A stretch of DNA of 37,363 bases. Origin: an uncultured Planctomycetota bacterium. Lineage in GTDB: Bacteria > Planctomycetota > UBA1135 > GCA-002686595. A model generated the notes under the pieces. The model did not search any database, was not told the origin of the DNA, and saw only the letters and a list, made by a program, of their open reading frames with translations. Below, piece by piece: positions 27,052 to 34,836 of the stretch (position 1 is its first letter; each line of letters opens with the position of its first letter). The position numbers and the translations under genes were made by a program. The stretch covers positions 1 to 37,363 of the forward strand of contig CAIYPP010000122.1 in NCBI GenBank assembly GCA_903928115.1, given 5' to 3'.

Positions 27052-30000
27052 ATGCTCACGCCGCTTCTCCTCGCTCTCACCGTCTCCGACCTCAGCGAGC
27101 GCTTCGATGCGCCGCGCAACGCGCGCGTGACGCTCTGGGCGAGCTCGCCTGCGCTCTACAACCCGACGGCCATCGACGTCGACGCGCGCGGACGCGTGTG
27201 GGTCGCCGAGGCCGTGAACTACCGCAAGTGGGCCGGACGAAACCCGGGCCTCGCGTTCGAGAAGGGCGATCGGATCGTGATCCTCGCCGACGCCGACCAA
27301 GACGGCGTGTGCGAGAGCTCCAAGGTCTTCGCGCAGCTGCCGGAGCTCGTCGCGCCGCTCGGCATCGCCGTGTTCGGCTCGCGCGTCATCGTGTCGTGCT
27401 CCCCCACCGCATGGATCTTCCACGACGACGACGGCGACGATGTCGCGGATCGCCACGAGCCGTTTCTCACCGGTTTCGGTGGCTTCGACCACGACCACGG
27501 TCTGCACTCGTTCGTCGGCGGCCCCGACGGCGCGTGGTGGTTCAACGCGGGCAATGCGGGGCCGCACATGGTGCAAGACGCGCTCGGACGCTGGCTGCGC
27601 TCGGGCTCGATCTACAACGACGGTGGCCCCGCGCTCGCCGACAATCGGCCGGGGCTCGTCTCCGACGACGGACGCGTGTGGACGGGCGGGCTCGCGCTGC
27701 GCGTGCTGCCCGACGGCACACGGCTCTCCGTGCACTCGCACAACTTCCGCAACAACTACGAGCTCGCGCTGGACTCGTTCGGCAACGTGTTCCAGACCGA
27801 CAACGACGACGGACCGCCCGCGTCGCGCACGCTGTGGTGCATGGAAGGCGGCGACCACGGATTTTTTTCTCCGGACGGCTCGCGGCTGTGGAGCGCGGAT
27901 CAGCGGCCGGGCCAGAGCACGCTCGCGGCGCACTGGCACGCCGACGATCCGGGCGTCGCGCCGAGCGGCTGCGTGCACGGGCATGGCGGCCCCACGGGGC
28001 TCGCGGTGTACGAGAGCTCGCAGCTCGCGGAGTTCGAAGGCTGGGTGCTCGACGCGGACGCGGGTGCGGGCGCGGTGTACGCGCACAAGCCACGCGCGAG
28101 CGGCGCTGGGATCGAGCTCGAGCACGGCACGTTCCTGAAGCCGAAGTCCGGCGATGCGGACGCGCAGCGCTTCCGTCCGAGCGACGTCGCCGTCGGCCTC
28201 GACGGCTCCGTGTACGTCGCCGACTGGTACGACCCCGGCGTCGGTGGGCACGCGATGGCGGATCGCGAGGGCTACGGACGCATCCTGCGCGTGTCGAATC
28301 GCTCCGCGCGCGGCATCAACCCGCGCATCAGCTTCCAAAAGCTCGAGTCGTGCTTGGCGGCGCTGCTCAACCCAGCGGCCAACGTGCGCTGGCAAGCCTA
28401 CGAAGCGCTCGCCGCGCTCGGCGAAGAGGCGCGGCCGCGACTGCAGCAGGTCGCCGGCGCACCGGTGCCGCAGCACGCGGCGCGTGCGCTGTGGCTCCTC
28501 GCGCGGCTCGGCGATCACGGGCGCGGCATCGTGCGCGAGTACCTCTCGCACCCTGAGGAGAACCTGCGCATCACCGCCTTCCGATCGCTGCGGAATGTTG
28601 GAGCGGACGTCACGGAGCTCTCCAAGTTCGTGCTCACGGACAAGTCGTTCGCGTTGCGGCGCGAGCTCGCGCTGGCGCTGCGCGATGTGCCGACCGAAAA
28701 GGCACTGCCGCTGCTCGCTGCCTTGTGCGAGCCGTGGCCCGCCGGCGATCGAGCCTACGTCGAGGCGATCGGCATCGGCGCGGAGGGACGCGAGGCGGAG
28801 CTCTACGCGGCGATCGCGTCGCTCGACGGAGAGCGCAAGGAGGGCGAGTGGACCGAGCGCCGCAGCGTGCTCGCGTGGCGCTTGCATCCGGACAACGCGC
28901 TCGACGATCTGCGCGCGGAAGTGCTGGAGTCGAAGCTCTCCGATCGCCGTGCGCGTGCACTCGACGGTCTCGCGTTCTCGCGCTCGCGCAAGGCCGCGGA
29001 CATCGTGCTCCAGCTCGCTCTCGCGGGACCGATGGAGCTGCGCGCAACTGCAGCTTGGTGGGTGCGGCATCGCGACTCGAACGACTGGCGCGGCTTCGGC
29101 CTCGCGCGCGAGCTCGGCGAGTTCGACCGAGACGGTGCGCGCAAGGCTTGGTCGAGCGGCGTGCTGCGTGAGAGCAAGCTCGTCGATCTCGAGGTCGAGC
29201 TCACCGGAGCCCGGCACGTGCTGCTCGCAGTCACGCCCGCGGGCGACGGCATCTCCTACGACTGGGCCGACTGGATCGAAGCGCGCTTCGTCGGCGCAGG
29301 CGGCGAGTGGAAGCTCGCAGAGCTGCCGTGGCTGCGCGCGTCGAGCGGCTTTGGCAGCACGCTCGTCGGCAAGAGCTGCGAAGGTGGACCGCTCGTCGTC
29401 GACGGGGTGACGTATCGCGACGGCATCGGCACGCACGCGGCGAGCGAGCTCGTGTACCGGATACCCGATGGCGCGACGAAGCTCGTCGCTCGCTGTTCAC
29501 CCGACGACAATGGGCCGCGCCGCGCGGGGTCCGTCACGAGCGTCGAGTTCGAGGTGTGGCTCGATGTCGCGCCCGACCGGAGTGCGGTAGGACGTGCACG
29601 CGCGACGCTGCTCGACGAGTCCCTCGCGAAGGAGGCTCGCGCGCAGGCTGCACGCGAGTTGCTCGCAACCTCCGATGGGGCGCAGGCCTTGCTGCACCTC
29701 GCTGCGACGCAGCAACTGACGGACGAGCTCGCGGAGGCGGCGCGAGAGCCGCTGCAAACCCACGCCGATCCCGCGATCCGTGCGCTCGCAGCGGCCCAGT
29801 GGCCGAGTGCGGAACACGGAGTGGAGCCGGCGAGCGAGTCGGTCCTCGCGCTCGCCGGGGATCGAAAACGCGGAGAGCAGCTCTTCTTCGGCGCGCGTGC
29901 GGCTTGTTCGCAATGCCACGCCATCCGCGGACGCGGCGGGGATGTCGGTCCGGAGCTTTCGAGCATTGGAGCGAAGTACGGGCCGGCCGAGCTCTTGGCG

Positions 30001-30873
30001 GAGATCCGCGAGCCGAGCCGCGCGATCGCGCTCGGATTTCAAGCGTGGACGATCGAGACGCACGACGGGCTCGTTCACACTGGGATCTTGCAAGCGGGCA
30101 ACCCCGCGGCGCCGGGCGACGGAGTCGTCGTGCTCAAGCGCACCGACGGGCGCCGCGCGGTGATCGAAGAGCGCGAGATCGTGTCCGCGCGTCGTCAGGA
30201 TGCGAGCGTCATGCCGAGCGGGGTGCTGCTCGGACTCAACGCTCAAGATCAAGCGGACTTGCTCGCATTCCTGCGCCATGACCCCGCTCGACCGCGCAAG
30301 GCACTCGCCCCCGTGAGGCTCTTCAACGGCGTCGACCTAACGGGCTGGGATCACTACCTCGCGAGTTCCGTCGCACGAGAGAGCGTGTGGTCGGTGCGAA
30401 ATGGTGTGCTGCGCTGCGAGGGCGAGCCCTTCGGCTACCTGCAGACTCAGGCGAAGTTCACCGACTTCGTGTTGGAGCTCGAGTGGCGCTGGGCGCCCGA
30501 TGGCACACCGGGCAACTCCGGCGTGCTCCTGCGCAAGACGGGACCCGACACGATCTGGCCGCGCAGCCTCGAGGCGCAGCTCATGCACCGCAATGCGGGA
30601 GATTTCTGGGTCATCGGCGGTTTCCCCGTCGCCACGGAGCCCGCGCGCACAGACGGCGTGCACTGCGTGCGCCGCGCGCCGAGCAACGAGGTGCCCGTCG
30701 GCTCGTGGAATCGCTACCGCATCACCGCGAACGGCGGCGAAGTGACGCTCGAAGTGAACGGGGTGCTGCAGAACCGCGCGCAGTGGGCCGAAGAGACGGA
30801 GGGCACCGTCTGCCTGCAGTCGGAGGGCGGAGCGATCGAGTTTCGCGAGATCGTGCTCACGCCACTCGAATGA
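27052..30873 (+). CDS. PVC-type membrane-bound dehydrogenase / haem-binding / DUF1080 protein
   Basis: The product has 1273 residues. The short hydrophobic N-terminus (LTPLLLALTVS) may be a signal peptide. Approximate order: beta-propeller of the membrane-bound-dehydrogenase type (20-420, with NPTAIDVDARGRVWVAEA and GSVYVADWYDPGVGG), HEAT-like repeats (420-720), NPCBM domain (755-845, with YRDGIGTHAASELVY), one-haem domain with CSQCH (952-956) and MPSGVLLGLNAQDQADLLAFLRH, then DUF1080 (from about 1086, with LFNGVDLTGWDHY and PGNSGVLLR). This assembly is a signature of Planctomycetota and relatives. DUF1080 members include 3-keto-disaccharide hydrolases, so oxidation plus cleavage of a carbohydrate outside the cytoplasm is plausible but unproven here. 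A seven-T run at about 27863-27869 lies in frame within the propeller. The gene follows the patatin gene by 34 nt; CAAGAT 11 nt before the ATG is a weak -10 candidate. Confidence 0.9.
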   Translation: MLTPLLLALTVSDLSERFDAPRNARVTLWASSPALYNPTAIDVDARGRVWVAEAVNYRKWAGRNPGLAFEKGDRIVILADADQDGVCESSKVFAQLPELVAPLGIAVFGSRVIVSCSPTAWIFHDDDGDDVADRHEPFLTGFGGFDHDHGLHSFVGGPDGAWWFNAGNAGPHMVQDALGRWLRSGSIYNDGGPALADNRPGLVSDDGRVWTGGLALRVLPDGTRLSVHSHNFRNNYELALDSFGNVFQTDNDDGPPASRTLWCMEGGDHGFFSPDGSRLWSADQRPGQSTLAAHWHADDPGVAPSGCVHGHGGPTGLAVYESSQLAEFEGWVLDADAGAGAVYAHKPRASGAGIELEHGTFLKPKSGDADAQRFRPSDVAVGLDGSVYVADWYDPGVGGHAMADREGYGRILRVSNRSARGINPRISFQKLESCLAALLNPAANVRWQAYEALAALGEEARPRLQQVAGAPVPQHAARALWLLARLGDHGRGIVREYLSHPEENLRITAFRSLRNVGADVTELSKFVLTDKSFALRRELALALRDVPTEKALPLLAALCEPWPAGDRAYVEAIGIGAEGREAELYAAIASLDGERKEGEWTERRSVLAWRLHPDNALDDLRAEVLESKLSDRRARALDGLAFSRSRKAADIVLQLALAGPMELRATAAWWVRHRDSNDWRGFGLARELGEFDRDGARKAWSSGVLRESKLVDLEVELTGARHVLLAVTPAGDGISYDWADWIEARFVGAGGEWKLAELPWLRASSGFGSTLVGKSCEGGPLVVDGVTYRDGIGTHAASELVYRIPDGATKLVARCSPDDNGPRRAGSVTSVEFEVWLDVAPDRSAVGRARATLLDESLAKEARAQAARELLATSDGAQALLHLAATQQLTDELAEAAREPLQTHADPAIRALAAAQWPSAEHGVEPASESVLALAGDRKRGEQLFFGARAACSQCHAIRGRGGDVGPELSSIGAKYGPAELLAEIREPSRAIALGFQAWTIETHDGLVHTGILQAGNPAAPGDGVVVLKRTDGRRAVIEEREIVSARRQDASVMPSGVLLGLNAQDQADLLAFLRHDPARPRKALAPVRLFNGVDLTGWDHYLASSVARESVWSVRNGVLRCEGEPFGYLQTQAKFTDFVLELEWRWAPDGTPGNSGVLLRKTGPDTIWPRSLEAQLMHRNAGDFWVIGGFPVATEPARTDGVHCVRRAPSNEVPVGSWNRYRITANGGEVTLEVNGVLQNRAQWAEETEGTVCLQSEGGAIEFREIVLTPLE

Positions 30874-30893
30874 AGCGGCGAGCCAGCGCCGCT
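30874..30893 (+). terminator. Small hairpin directly after the PVC-type gene
   Basis: AGCGGCG pairs with CGCCGCT around a 6-nt loop, starting right after the TGA. No T-run follows, and its right arm touches the TAAGCT -10-like site of the next gene. It could be a weak terminator or chance pairing. Confidence 0.35.
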
Positions 30894-30898
30894 AAGCT
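30893..30898 (+). promoter_or_regulatory. Candidate -10 element (TAAGCT) for the small basic protein gene
   Basis: TAAGCT ends 7 nt before the ATG at 30906, where a leaderless transcript would begin. No matching -35 box is visible. Confidence 0.3.
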
Positions 30899-30905
30899 GT
30901 GCTGC

Positions 30906-31418
30906 ATGAAGAACGAAAAGAAGAGCAAGGACAAGAGCGCGAGCAAGCTCGCGAAGAAGGCCCAGAAGTCCCTCGCGCACGGCGCGAAGCCGAAGAAGGC
31001 GCCGGACCACCACGACGCCGAACTGGTGCTGCGCCTCTACGACCTGCGACGCGAGCCGGTGATGCGCGAGTCCCGCGACGCGATCGCCAAGTTCTTCCCG
31101 CGCACGTACGAGGAGCTCTTCGCTCTCACGAAGCCGGATCATCCCCACAACGCCGCATGGCGGCAGGTGTCGAGCTACTTCGAGATGGCGTACGGGTTCG
31201 CACGCCACGGCGTCATGCACCCCGACTTCCTCGCGGAGAACACGGGCGAAGGCCTGTACCTGTTCGCGAAGGTCCACCCGCACCTCGAGCGTCTGCGGGC
31301 CGACACGTCCCCCACGGCCTTCGCCAACGCGGAGTGGCTCGTGGACCACTCTCCCTCGGCCGCCCTGCGGCTCGAGCTCTTCAAGAAGCGGATCGCCAAG
31401 GTGCTCGCAGGCTCCTGA
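30906..31418 (+). CDS. Small protein with Lys-rich N-terminus, possibly DUF4760-like
   Basis: The product has 170 residues. The first 35 residues are strongly basic (repeated KK and AKKAQKS motifs) and probably disordered. The rest is a compact helical domain with ELVLRLYDLRREPVMRESRD, FPRTYEELFAL, WRQVSSYFEMAYGFARHGVMHPDF and LYLFAKVHPHLERLR. I have a moderate impression of a widespread uncharacterised family (perhaps DUF4760) seen in Acidobacteria and similar genomes. There is no signal peptide, membrane segment or catalytic motif. The basic tail could contact nucleic acid or an acidic surface, which is inference. The ATG at 30906 is chosen because the in-frame sequence upstream overlaps the PVC-type gene. 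It starts 32 nt after that gene. Confidence 0.75.
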   Translation: MKNEKKSKDKSASKLAKKAQKSLAHGAKPKKAPDHHDAELVLRLYDLRREPVMRESRDAIAKFFPRTYEELFALTKPDHPHNAAWRQVSSYFEMAYGFARHGVMHPDFLAENTGEGLYLFAKVHPHLERLRADTSPTAFANAEWLVDHSPSAALRLELFKKRIAKVLAGS

Positions 31419-31778
31419 CGCGCGCTCAGGGGACCTCGCGCTAAGACTCCACAGGATTCGCCTCGAGGGGAAAGAATTTTCGGTGAACTCGGGGGGCCGC
31501 CCCGCGAGCAGCCCGCTGGCCGGCGTGGACACAAGTTCATTCTGGAAAGCGGTTTACGCAGGACAACCTTGGACGCCACGAGCCTGCCGGGCACCGTTTT
31601 TTCGACGTGCTACGGCCAGCGGCCACCCCCGTTTCTCAGGCGATCCGGTATTCTCGACTGTGGGAAGGACCTTTTCGCGGCTCTCGGGAGCTTCGAAGGC
31701 CCCAGCCCTCTTCTCTCTCCGTCCCGTCCGAACCTGCGGCTCACCCCCGCAGAGGCCCATAGGACTCCCAATCGCCCC
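31419..31778 (+). other. Long leader/promoter region before the lamin-tail-like gene
   Basis: This 360-bp gap has several T-runs and an otherwise low-AT background. TATTCT at about 31651 could be a -10 box, but I find no convincing -35 box at 16-18 bp. An open frame continues from 31569 into the gene, but its product lacks a signal peptide at the right place. I see no RNA gene or hairpin worth calling. Confidence 0.4.
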
Positions 31779-32975
31779 ATGAAGAACCTCCTCCGGACCT
31801 CGCTGGTCACCGCGGCCGCCCTCGTTGCGTCGCAGGCCGGCGCCTTCGCCCAGCAGATCTACCTCAACGAGCTCTACATCTCCCACTCGGGCACCGACAA
31901 CTTCGAGTTCATCGAGCTGAAGACGACGCCGGGTCGCTCGCTCGACAACATCGTGGTCCTCGTCGTCGAAGGCGACTGGTCGGCGAGCAGCAACGAAGGC
32001 ACCCTCGACCGCGCGTGGGACTTGACGGGCTACACGGTCCCGGCAAGCGGCCTCTTCGTGCTCGGCACGAACACGCTCGCGACCAACGTCGCCGCGCCGT
32101 TCACGGCCAACTACAACTTCGGCACGGCGACCTCGACGGCGGACCGCCTCGAGAACGGCTCAAACACGTTCTACGTCGTCGATGCGGGCTCGCCGGCGAA
32201 CGTCGCGGCGCTGGTCGCGGCGGTCAACACGGACGTCGACCCCGACAACAACGGCATCACCACGATCCCGACGCTCTCGACGATCCTCGACAGCTGCGCC
32301 GTGGTCGACGGTGGCATCAACCAAGTCGCCCCGAGCTTCCCCGACCGTATCTACGACGGCGCGATCCAGCTCGGACCCGAAGGCGTCGGCACGACGGCCT
32401 TCCTGCCCGGTGGCGTGTTCCGCGGCATCGGCGCTCCGGCGCCTTGGTGTGCGGACTTCCTCGACTTCAACGAAGCCGCGAACGCCCTCGAGCCCCGCAC
32501 GCCGGGCGCGCAGAACTCGGTCTGCCCGAGCGCCGTTCAGATCGTGAACTACTGCACGTCGGGCACCACCACCAACGGCTGCAGCGCGGTGATGGGCTAC
32601 ACCGGTCTCCCGAGCCTCGCGCTCGGCGCCGGCGGCTTCACCGTCAACTGCACCAACGTCGAAGGCCAGAAGACCGGCCTGATCTTCTACAGCGTCAGCG
32701 GGCAGGGCAACTACAACTGGGGCACCAGCACGTCCTTCCTCTGCGTGAAGGCGCCGCAGCAGCGCTCGGCCACCGTCGGCACGAACGGCACCGCCAACGC
32801 CTGTGACGGCTCGATCTCGCTCGACTTCTTCGCCTACCTCGGCCAGAACCCGACCGCGCTGGGCAACCCCTTCGCGGCGGGGAATCAGGCTTGGTTCCAG
32901 TGCTGGTTCCGCGATCCGCCGTCCCCGAAGACGACGATGCTCTCGGACGGCTTGGAAGTCACCTTCATTCCGTGA
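31779..32975 (+). CDS. Secreted lamin-tail-like protein with Cys-rich C-terminal module
   Basis: The product has 398 residues. The signal peptide is clear (KNLLRTSLVTAAALVASQA, cleavage after AFA at 24). Residues about 26-230 begin QIYLNELYISHSGTDNFEFIE and continue in a beta-rich segment resembling a lamin-tail domain, which in bacteria is found on secreted and surface proteins. Residues about 250-398 form a separate module with spaced cysteines (YCTSGTTTNGCSA, FTVNCTN, FLCVKAP, NACDG, WFQCWFRDPPSP) and the ending LEVTFIP. I have the impression that this module recurs at the C-termini of exported proteins in some Planctomycetota; it may be an anchoring or sorting module, which is inference. 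The last 23 codons and stop are duplicated 221 bp downstream. No enzyme motif is present. I chose the ATG at 31779 because it starts the signal peptide. Confidence 0.8.
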   Translation: MKNLLRTSLVTAAALVASQAGAFAQQIYLNELYISHSGTDNFEFIELKTTPGRSLDNIVVLVVEGDWSASSNEGTLDRAWDLTGYTVPASGLFVLGTNTLATNVAAPFTANYNFGTATSTADRLENGSNTFYVVDAGSPANVAALVAAVNTDVDPDNNGITTIPTLSTILDSCAVVDGGINQVAPSFPDRIYDGAIQLGPEGVGTTAFLPGGVFRGIGAPAPWCADFLDFNEAANALEPRTPGAQNSVCPSAVQIVNYCTSGTTTNGCSAVMGYTGLPSLALGAGGFTVNCTNVEGQKTGLIFYSVSGQGNYNWGTSTSFLCVKAPQQRSATVGTNGTANACDGSISLDFFAYLGQNPTALGNPFAAGNQAWFQCWFRDPPSPKTTMLSDGLEVTFIP

Positions 32976-33015
32976 GCTAGAGGCAGAGCGGATCGCGCAA
33001 CCCTTCAGCCAGCGC
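32907..33015 (+). repeat. Direct repeat R1, copy 1 (gene 3' end plus trailer)
   Basis: This 109-bp segment covers the last 22-23 codons, the stop and 40 bp of trailer of the lamin-tail-like gene. It recurs at 33128-33236 with 8 differences. The three differences in the coding part are all synonymous. Positions 32910-32919 and 32988-32997 form a perfect 10-bp inverted repeat spanning the stop codon. Confidence 0.9.
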
Positions 33016-33046
33016 ATTGCCTTCGGCAATGCTCGGGGGATCCCTC
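33003..33046 (+). repeat. Direct repeat R2, copy 1 (hairpin A unit)
   Basis: These 44 bp are identical to 33455-33498. They contain the perfect hairpin GCATTGCC-TTC-GGCAATGC (33014-33032) followed by TCGGGGGATCCC. The first 13 bp also occur at 33224-33236. Confidence 0.92.
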
Positions 33047-33103
33047 TCAGGAGACGCCAAGGCGTCTCCTGAGCTTTTTCTGGCCGCAGGAGAAACAAGG
33101 CAG
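33042..33103 (+). repeat. Direct repeat R3, copy 1 (hairpin B unit)
   Basis: These 62 bp are identical to 33355-33416. They contain a perfect 13-bp hairpin with an AA loop and a five-T tract. Confidence 0.93.
33046..33079 (+). terminator. Terminator of the lamin-tail-like gene (first hairpin B)
   Basis: CTCAGGAGACGCC and its exact complement flank AA (33046-33073), followed by C and five T residues. It lies about 70 nt after the stop codon on the plus strand and has the form of a rho-independent terminator. Confidence 0.8.
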
Positions 33104-33116
33104 CGGCCAGAAAAAG
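33074..33116. repeat. 14-bp inverted repeat with T5/A5 ends
   Basis: CTTTTTCTGGCCGC (33074-33087) and GCGGCCAGAAAAAG (33103-33116) are exact complements around a 15-nt loop. It could act with the preceding hairpin as a terminator on either strand. In the second R3 copy the right arm is lost. Confidence 0.85.
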
Positions 33117-33127
33117 ACGGGCTTACC

Positions 33128-33236
33128 TTCCGTGACCCGCCGTCCCCGAAGACGACGATGCTCTCGGACGGCTTGGAAGTCACCTTCATCCCGTGAGCTA
33201 GAGGCAAGGCGGGTCACGTAACCCTTCAGCCAGCGC
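33128..33236 (+). repeat. Direct repeat R1, copy 2 (orphan gene 3' end)
   Basis: This is a second copy of the gene end. It still reads R-D-P-P-S-P-K and so on to the stop in one frame but has no coding sequence upstream in that frame. Positions 33131-33141 and 33208-33218 form a perfect 11-bp inverted repeat. Two of its pairs differ from copy 1, with both partners changed. Confidence 0.9.
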
Positions 33237-33255
33237 CGCGCGCTCGGGCGCGGCG
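33234..33255. repeat. GC-rich hairpin after the second R1 copy
   Basis: CGCCGCGC pairs exactly with GCGCGGCG around GCTCGG. It follows the same CTTCAGCCAG lead sequence that precedes hairpin A elsewhere, so it occupies the hairpin A position with a different stem. Confidence 0.75.
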
Positions 33256-33295
33256 AGGGGGGGTAAGCCCCGGTTCGGCTCGCGAAGCGAGACGA

Positions 33296-33349
33296 TGCAA
33301 CGACGCCTTGGCGTCGTTGCAAGGGGATCCCCGAGCAGGCTCTGCCTGC
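33296..33349 (-). repeat. Inverted two-hairpin unit with alternative stems
   Basis: On the minus strand the order is GCAGGC-AGA-GCCTGC, then TCGGGGATCCC, then a 12-bp hairpin ending in core GACGCC-AA-GGCGTC. This matches the plus-strand unit at 33014-33073 in order, in the linker and in the inner core of the second hairpin. The first stem and the outer part of the second stem differ while still pairing. Confidence 0.8.
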
Positions 33350-33354
33350 GGAGG

Positions 33355-33416
33355 CCCTCTCAGGAGACGCCAAGGCGTCTCCTGAGCTTTTTCTGGCCGC
33401 AGGAGAAACAAGGCAG
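33355..33416 (+). repeat. Direct repeat R3, copy 2 (hairpin B unit)
   Basis: These 62 bp are identical to 33042-33103. After the shared part the sequence changes to a GGCATGCC palindrome instead of the GCGGCCAG arm. Confidence 0.93.
33359..33392 (+). terminator. Second copy of the hairpin B terminator
   Basis: It has the same 13-bp stem, AA loop and T-tract as 33046-33079. It would act as a back-up terminator on the plus strand between the convergent genes. Confidence 0.65.
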
Positions 33417-33454
33417 GCATGCCAGCCTGAGGCCGTAGGCGAGTTCGAGGCGAG

Positions 33455-33498
33455 CTTCAGCCAGCGCATTGCCTTCGGCAATGCTCGGGGGATCCCTC
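33455..33498 (+). repeat. Direct repeat R2, copy 2 (hairpin A unit)
   Basis: These 44 bp are identical to 33003-33046, with the hairpin at 33466-33484. Hairpin B does not follow here. The repeat ends 54 bp before the stop codon of the minus-strand ATP-grasp gene. Confidence 0.92.
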
Positions 33499-33552
33499 GC
33501 CGAAGACGCGGTCCGCATACCCGCCCCAGCTCGCGCGGAGCTCGAGAGGGTG

Positions 33553-34773
33553 CTAGCGGGCGCGGGACTTCACGGTCTCGCCGAGGAAGTTCATCGAGCG
33601 GCGGAGCTCGTCGAAGTCCTCATGGGCGAGGCGGAAGTAGGTGTTGCAGAGCCAGCCGCGGTCGAGGCCGGAGGTCGGAGCCCCGAGTGCCGGAATCGAG
33701 TGCTCATAGATGAGTGCGCCACAGCGACGGAAGGCGTCGTCGACGCCGAGGTGTTCGCTGAAGACGCCGTCGCGGTCCGGGCGGATCTGAATCGAGCCGA
33801 CGGCGCGGCGACGGCTGGGGCGTGCGTGGGATTCGCGACCGAGCACCGCGAGCGCCCACTCGGCGAAGACATCGAAGTCGTTGCCGACGCGGTACATGTC
33901 CCAGATCTTCTCGCCTGCGGGGCGCGCGCCGATCTCGGAAAACTTCAGGCCCTTGGGTCCGAAGAACCACTCCATGTGCGTCGCGGTCGAGCGCAGGCCG
34001 AGCGCGTCGATGACGGCATGGGCGGTGCGGCGCAGCTCGGAGTAGGTTTCCAGCTCGCTGCGGTTGGTGATCGCGATCTGCGGCGAGATCCAACGTGTTC
34101 GGTTCGCCTCGAGGCAGCCAGGGAAGTAGTGGCCGACGAAGTCGTGGCGCACGCCCTCGGGGCCGGTGATCGTGTCGAAGAAGCCCTCGTGGCCTTCGAC
34201 GAACTCCTCGACGGCGAGCGGCTGCTCTCCGTTGAGGCGCAGCCGCGGCAGCGTGGCGCGCAGGTCCTCCTCCGAGGAGAGCTTGTACGTGTCGAGCGAG
34301 TTGAAGCCCGCGAGCGGCTTGACGATGACGGGGAATCCCTCGCGCGCAATGAACTCGCGGAGCGCGAGCTCGCTCGCGACGGACGCGGACTGGGCGCAAG
34401 GGATCCCGCGCTCGCGCAGGAAGGCCTTCATCGCGACCTTGTCGCGGCAGAGTCGGGCGGTGGCGAGCGAGAGTCCGGGGAGTCCGAGCTGTTCACGCAG
34501 CCAAGCCGCGGTCTCGACCAAGGGCTCGTCGATGGTCTCGATGCGCGCGATGCCTTCGCACTGCGGCAGCTCGCGGACGCGGGCGAGCAAGCTCTCGCCG
34601 TCGAAGATCCGCTCGCACGACACGTACGCGTCGAGCAGCGCCCGCGCGCCTTCGGAGAGCCGCTCCGCCCCCGCAGGGCCGATGCCGGACACGCGCACGC
34701 CCTGCTCGCGCAGCCCCCGCAAGAAGGCGTGGTTGTAGACGTGGGTGTCGGGGGCGAGGAACAGAACGTGCAT
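33553..34773 (-). CDS. ATP-grasp family ligase
   Basis: The product has 406 residues and looks cytosolic. MHVLFLAPDTHVYNHAFLRGL starts a Rossmann-like N-terminal domain. The central and C-terminal parts fit the ATP-grasp fold: LCRDKVAMKAFLRERGIPCAQ, GFPVIVKPLAGFNSLDTYKL (ATP-binding Lys region), LAVEEFVEGHEGFFDTI and HMEWFFGPKGLKFSEIGARPAGEK (metal-binding acidic residues). Enzymes of this type join a carboxylate to an amine or thiol through an acyl phosphate, as in carbamoyl-phosphate synthase or peptide-ligase relatives. The substrate here is unknown and no biosynthetic partners are adjacent. It is divergent from the signal peptidase I gene (103-bp gap) and converges on the hairpin-repeat region. 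The ATG at 34773 is the only good start. Confidence 0.85.
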   Translation of the reverse strand: MHVLFLAPDTHVYNHAFLRGLREQGVRVSGIGPAGAERLSEGARALLDAYVSCERIFDGESLLARVRELPQCEGIARIETIDEPLVETAAWLREQLGLPGLSLATARLCRDKVAMKAFLRERGIPCAQSASVASELALREFIAREGFPVIVKPLAGFNSLDTYKLSSEEDLRATLPRLRLNGEQPLAVEEFVEGHEGFFDTITGPEGVRHDFVGHYFPGCLEANRTRWISPQIAITNRSELETYSELRRTAHAVIDALGLRSTATHMEWFFGPKGLKFSEIGARPAGEKIWDMYRVGNDFDVFAEWALAVLGRESHARPSRRRAVGSIQIRPDRDGVFSEHLGVDDAFRRCGALIYEHSIPALGAPTSGLDRGWLCNTYFRLAHEDFDELRRSMNFLGETVKSRAR

Positions 34774-34836
34774 GAGCCGCGTCTATCATCGTCATCGCCG
34801 AGCGCCGCTGCCACGCTCCATTTCGCGCCCCTGCGC

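Noticed and set aside
24900..27119. Minus-strand frame of 739 codons running through the patatin gene
   Set aside because: Only the last 282 residues look like a protein (polytopic membrane). The upstream part is antisense to the patatin gene, so the gene was started at 25748.
27863..27869. Frameshift at a seven-T run in the PVC-type gene
   Set aside because: The frame continues with normal propeller motifs on both sides, so no break is present in this sequence; slippage is possible but not indicated.
26824..29436. 870-codon minus-strand frame opposite the PVC-type gene, and similar long antisense frames at 15086-16696, 34493-36433 and 207-1322
   Set aside because: All have the composition of codon shadows and oppose genes with clear motifs.
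33047..33481. Small open frames within the hairpin-repeat region
   Set aside because: They exist because palindromic GC-rich repeats lack stop codons; the same peptide words recur in several frames and show no protein features.
33003..33498. CRISPR array or integron attC cluster in the repeat region
   Set aside because: There are no regularly spaced identical repeats with unique spacers, no cas or integrase gene, and no consistent GTTRRRY core pair. Repeat offsets and orientations vary.
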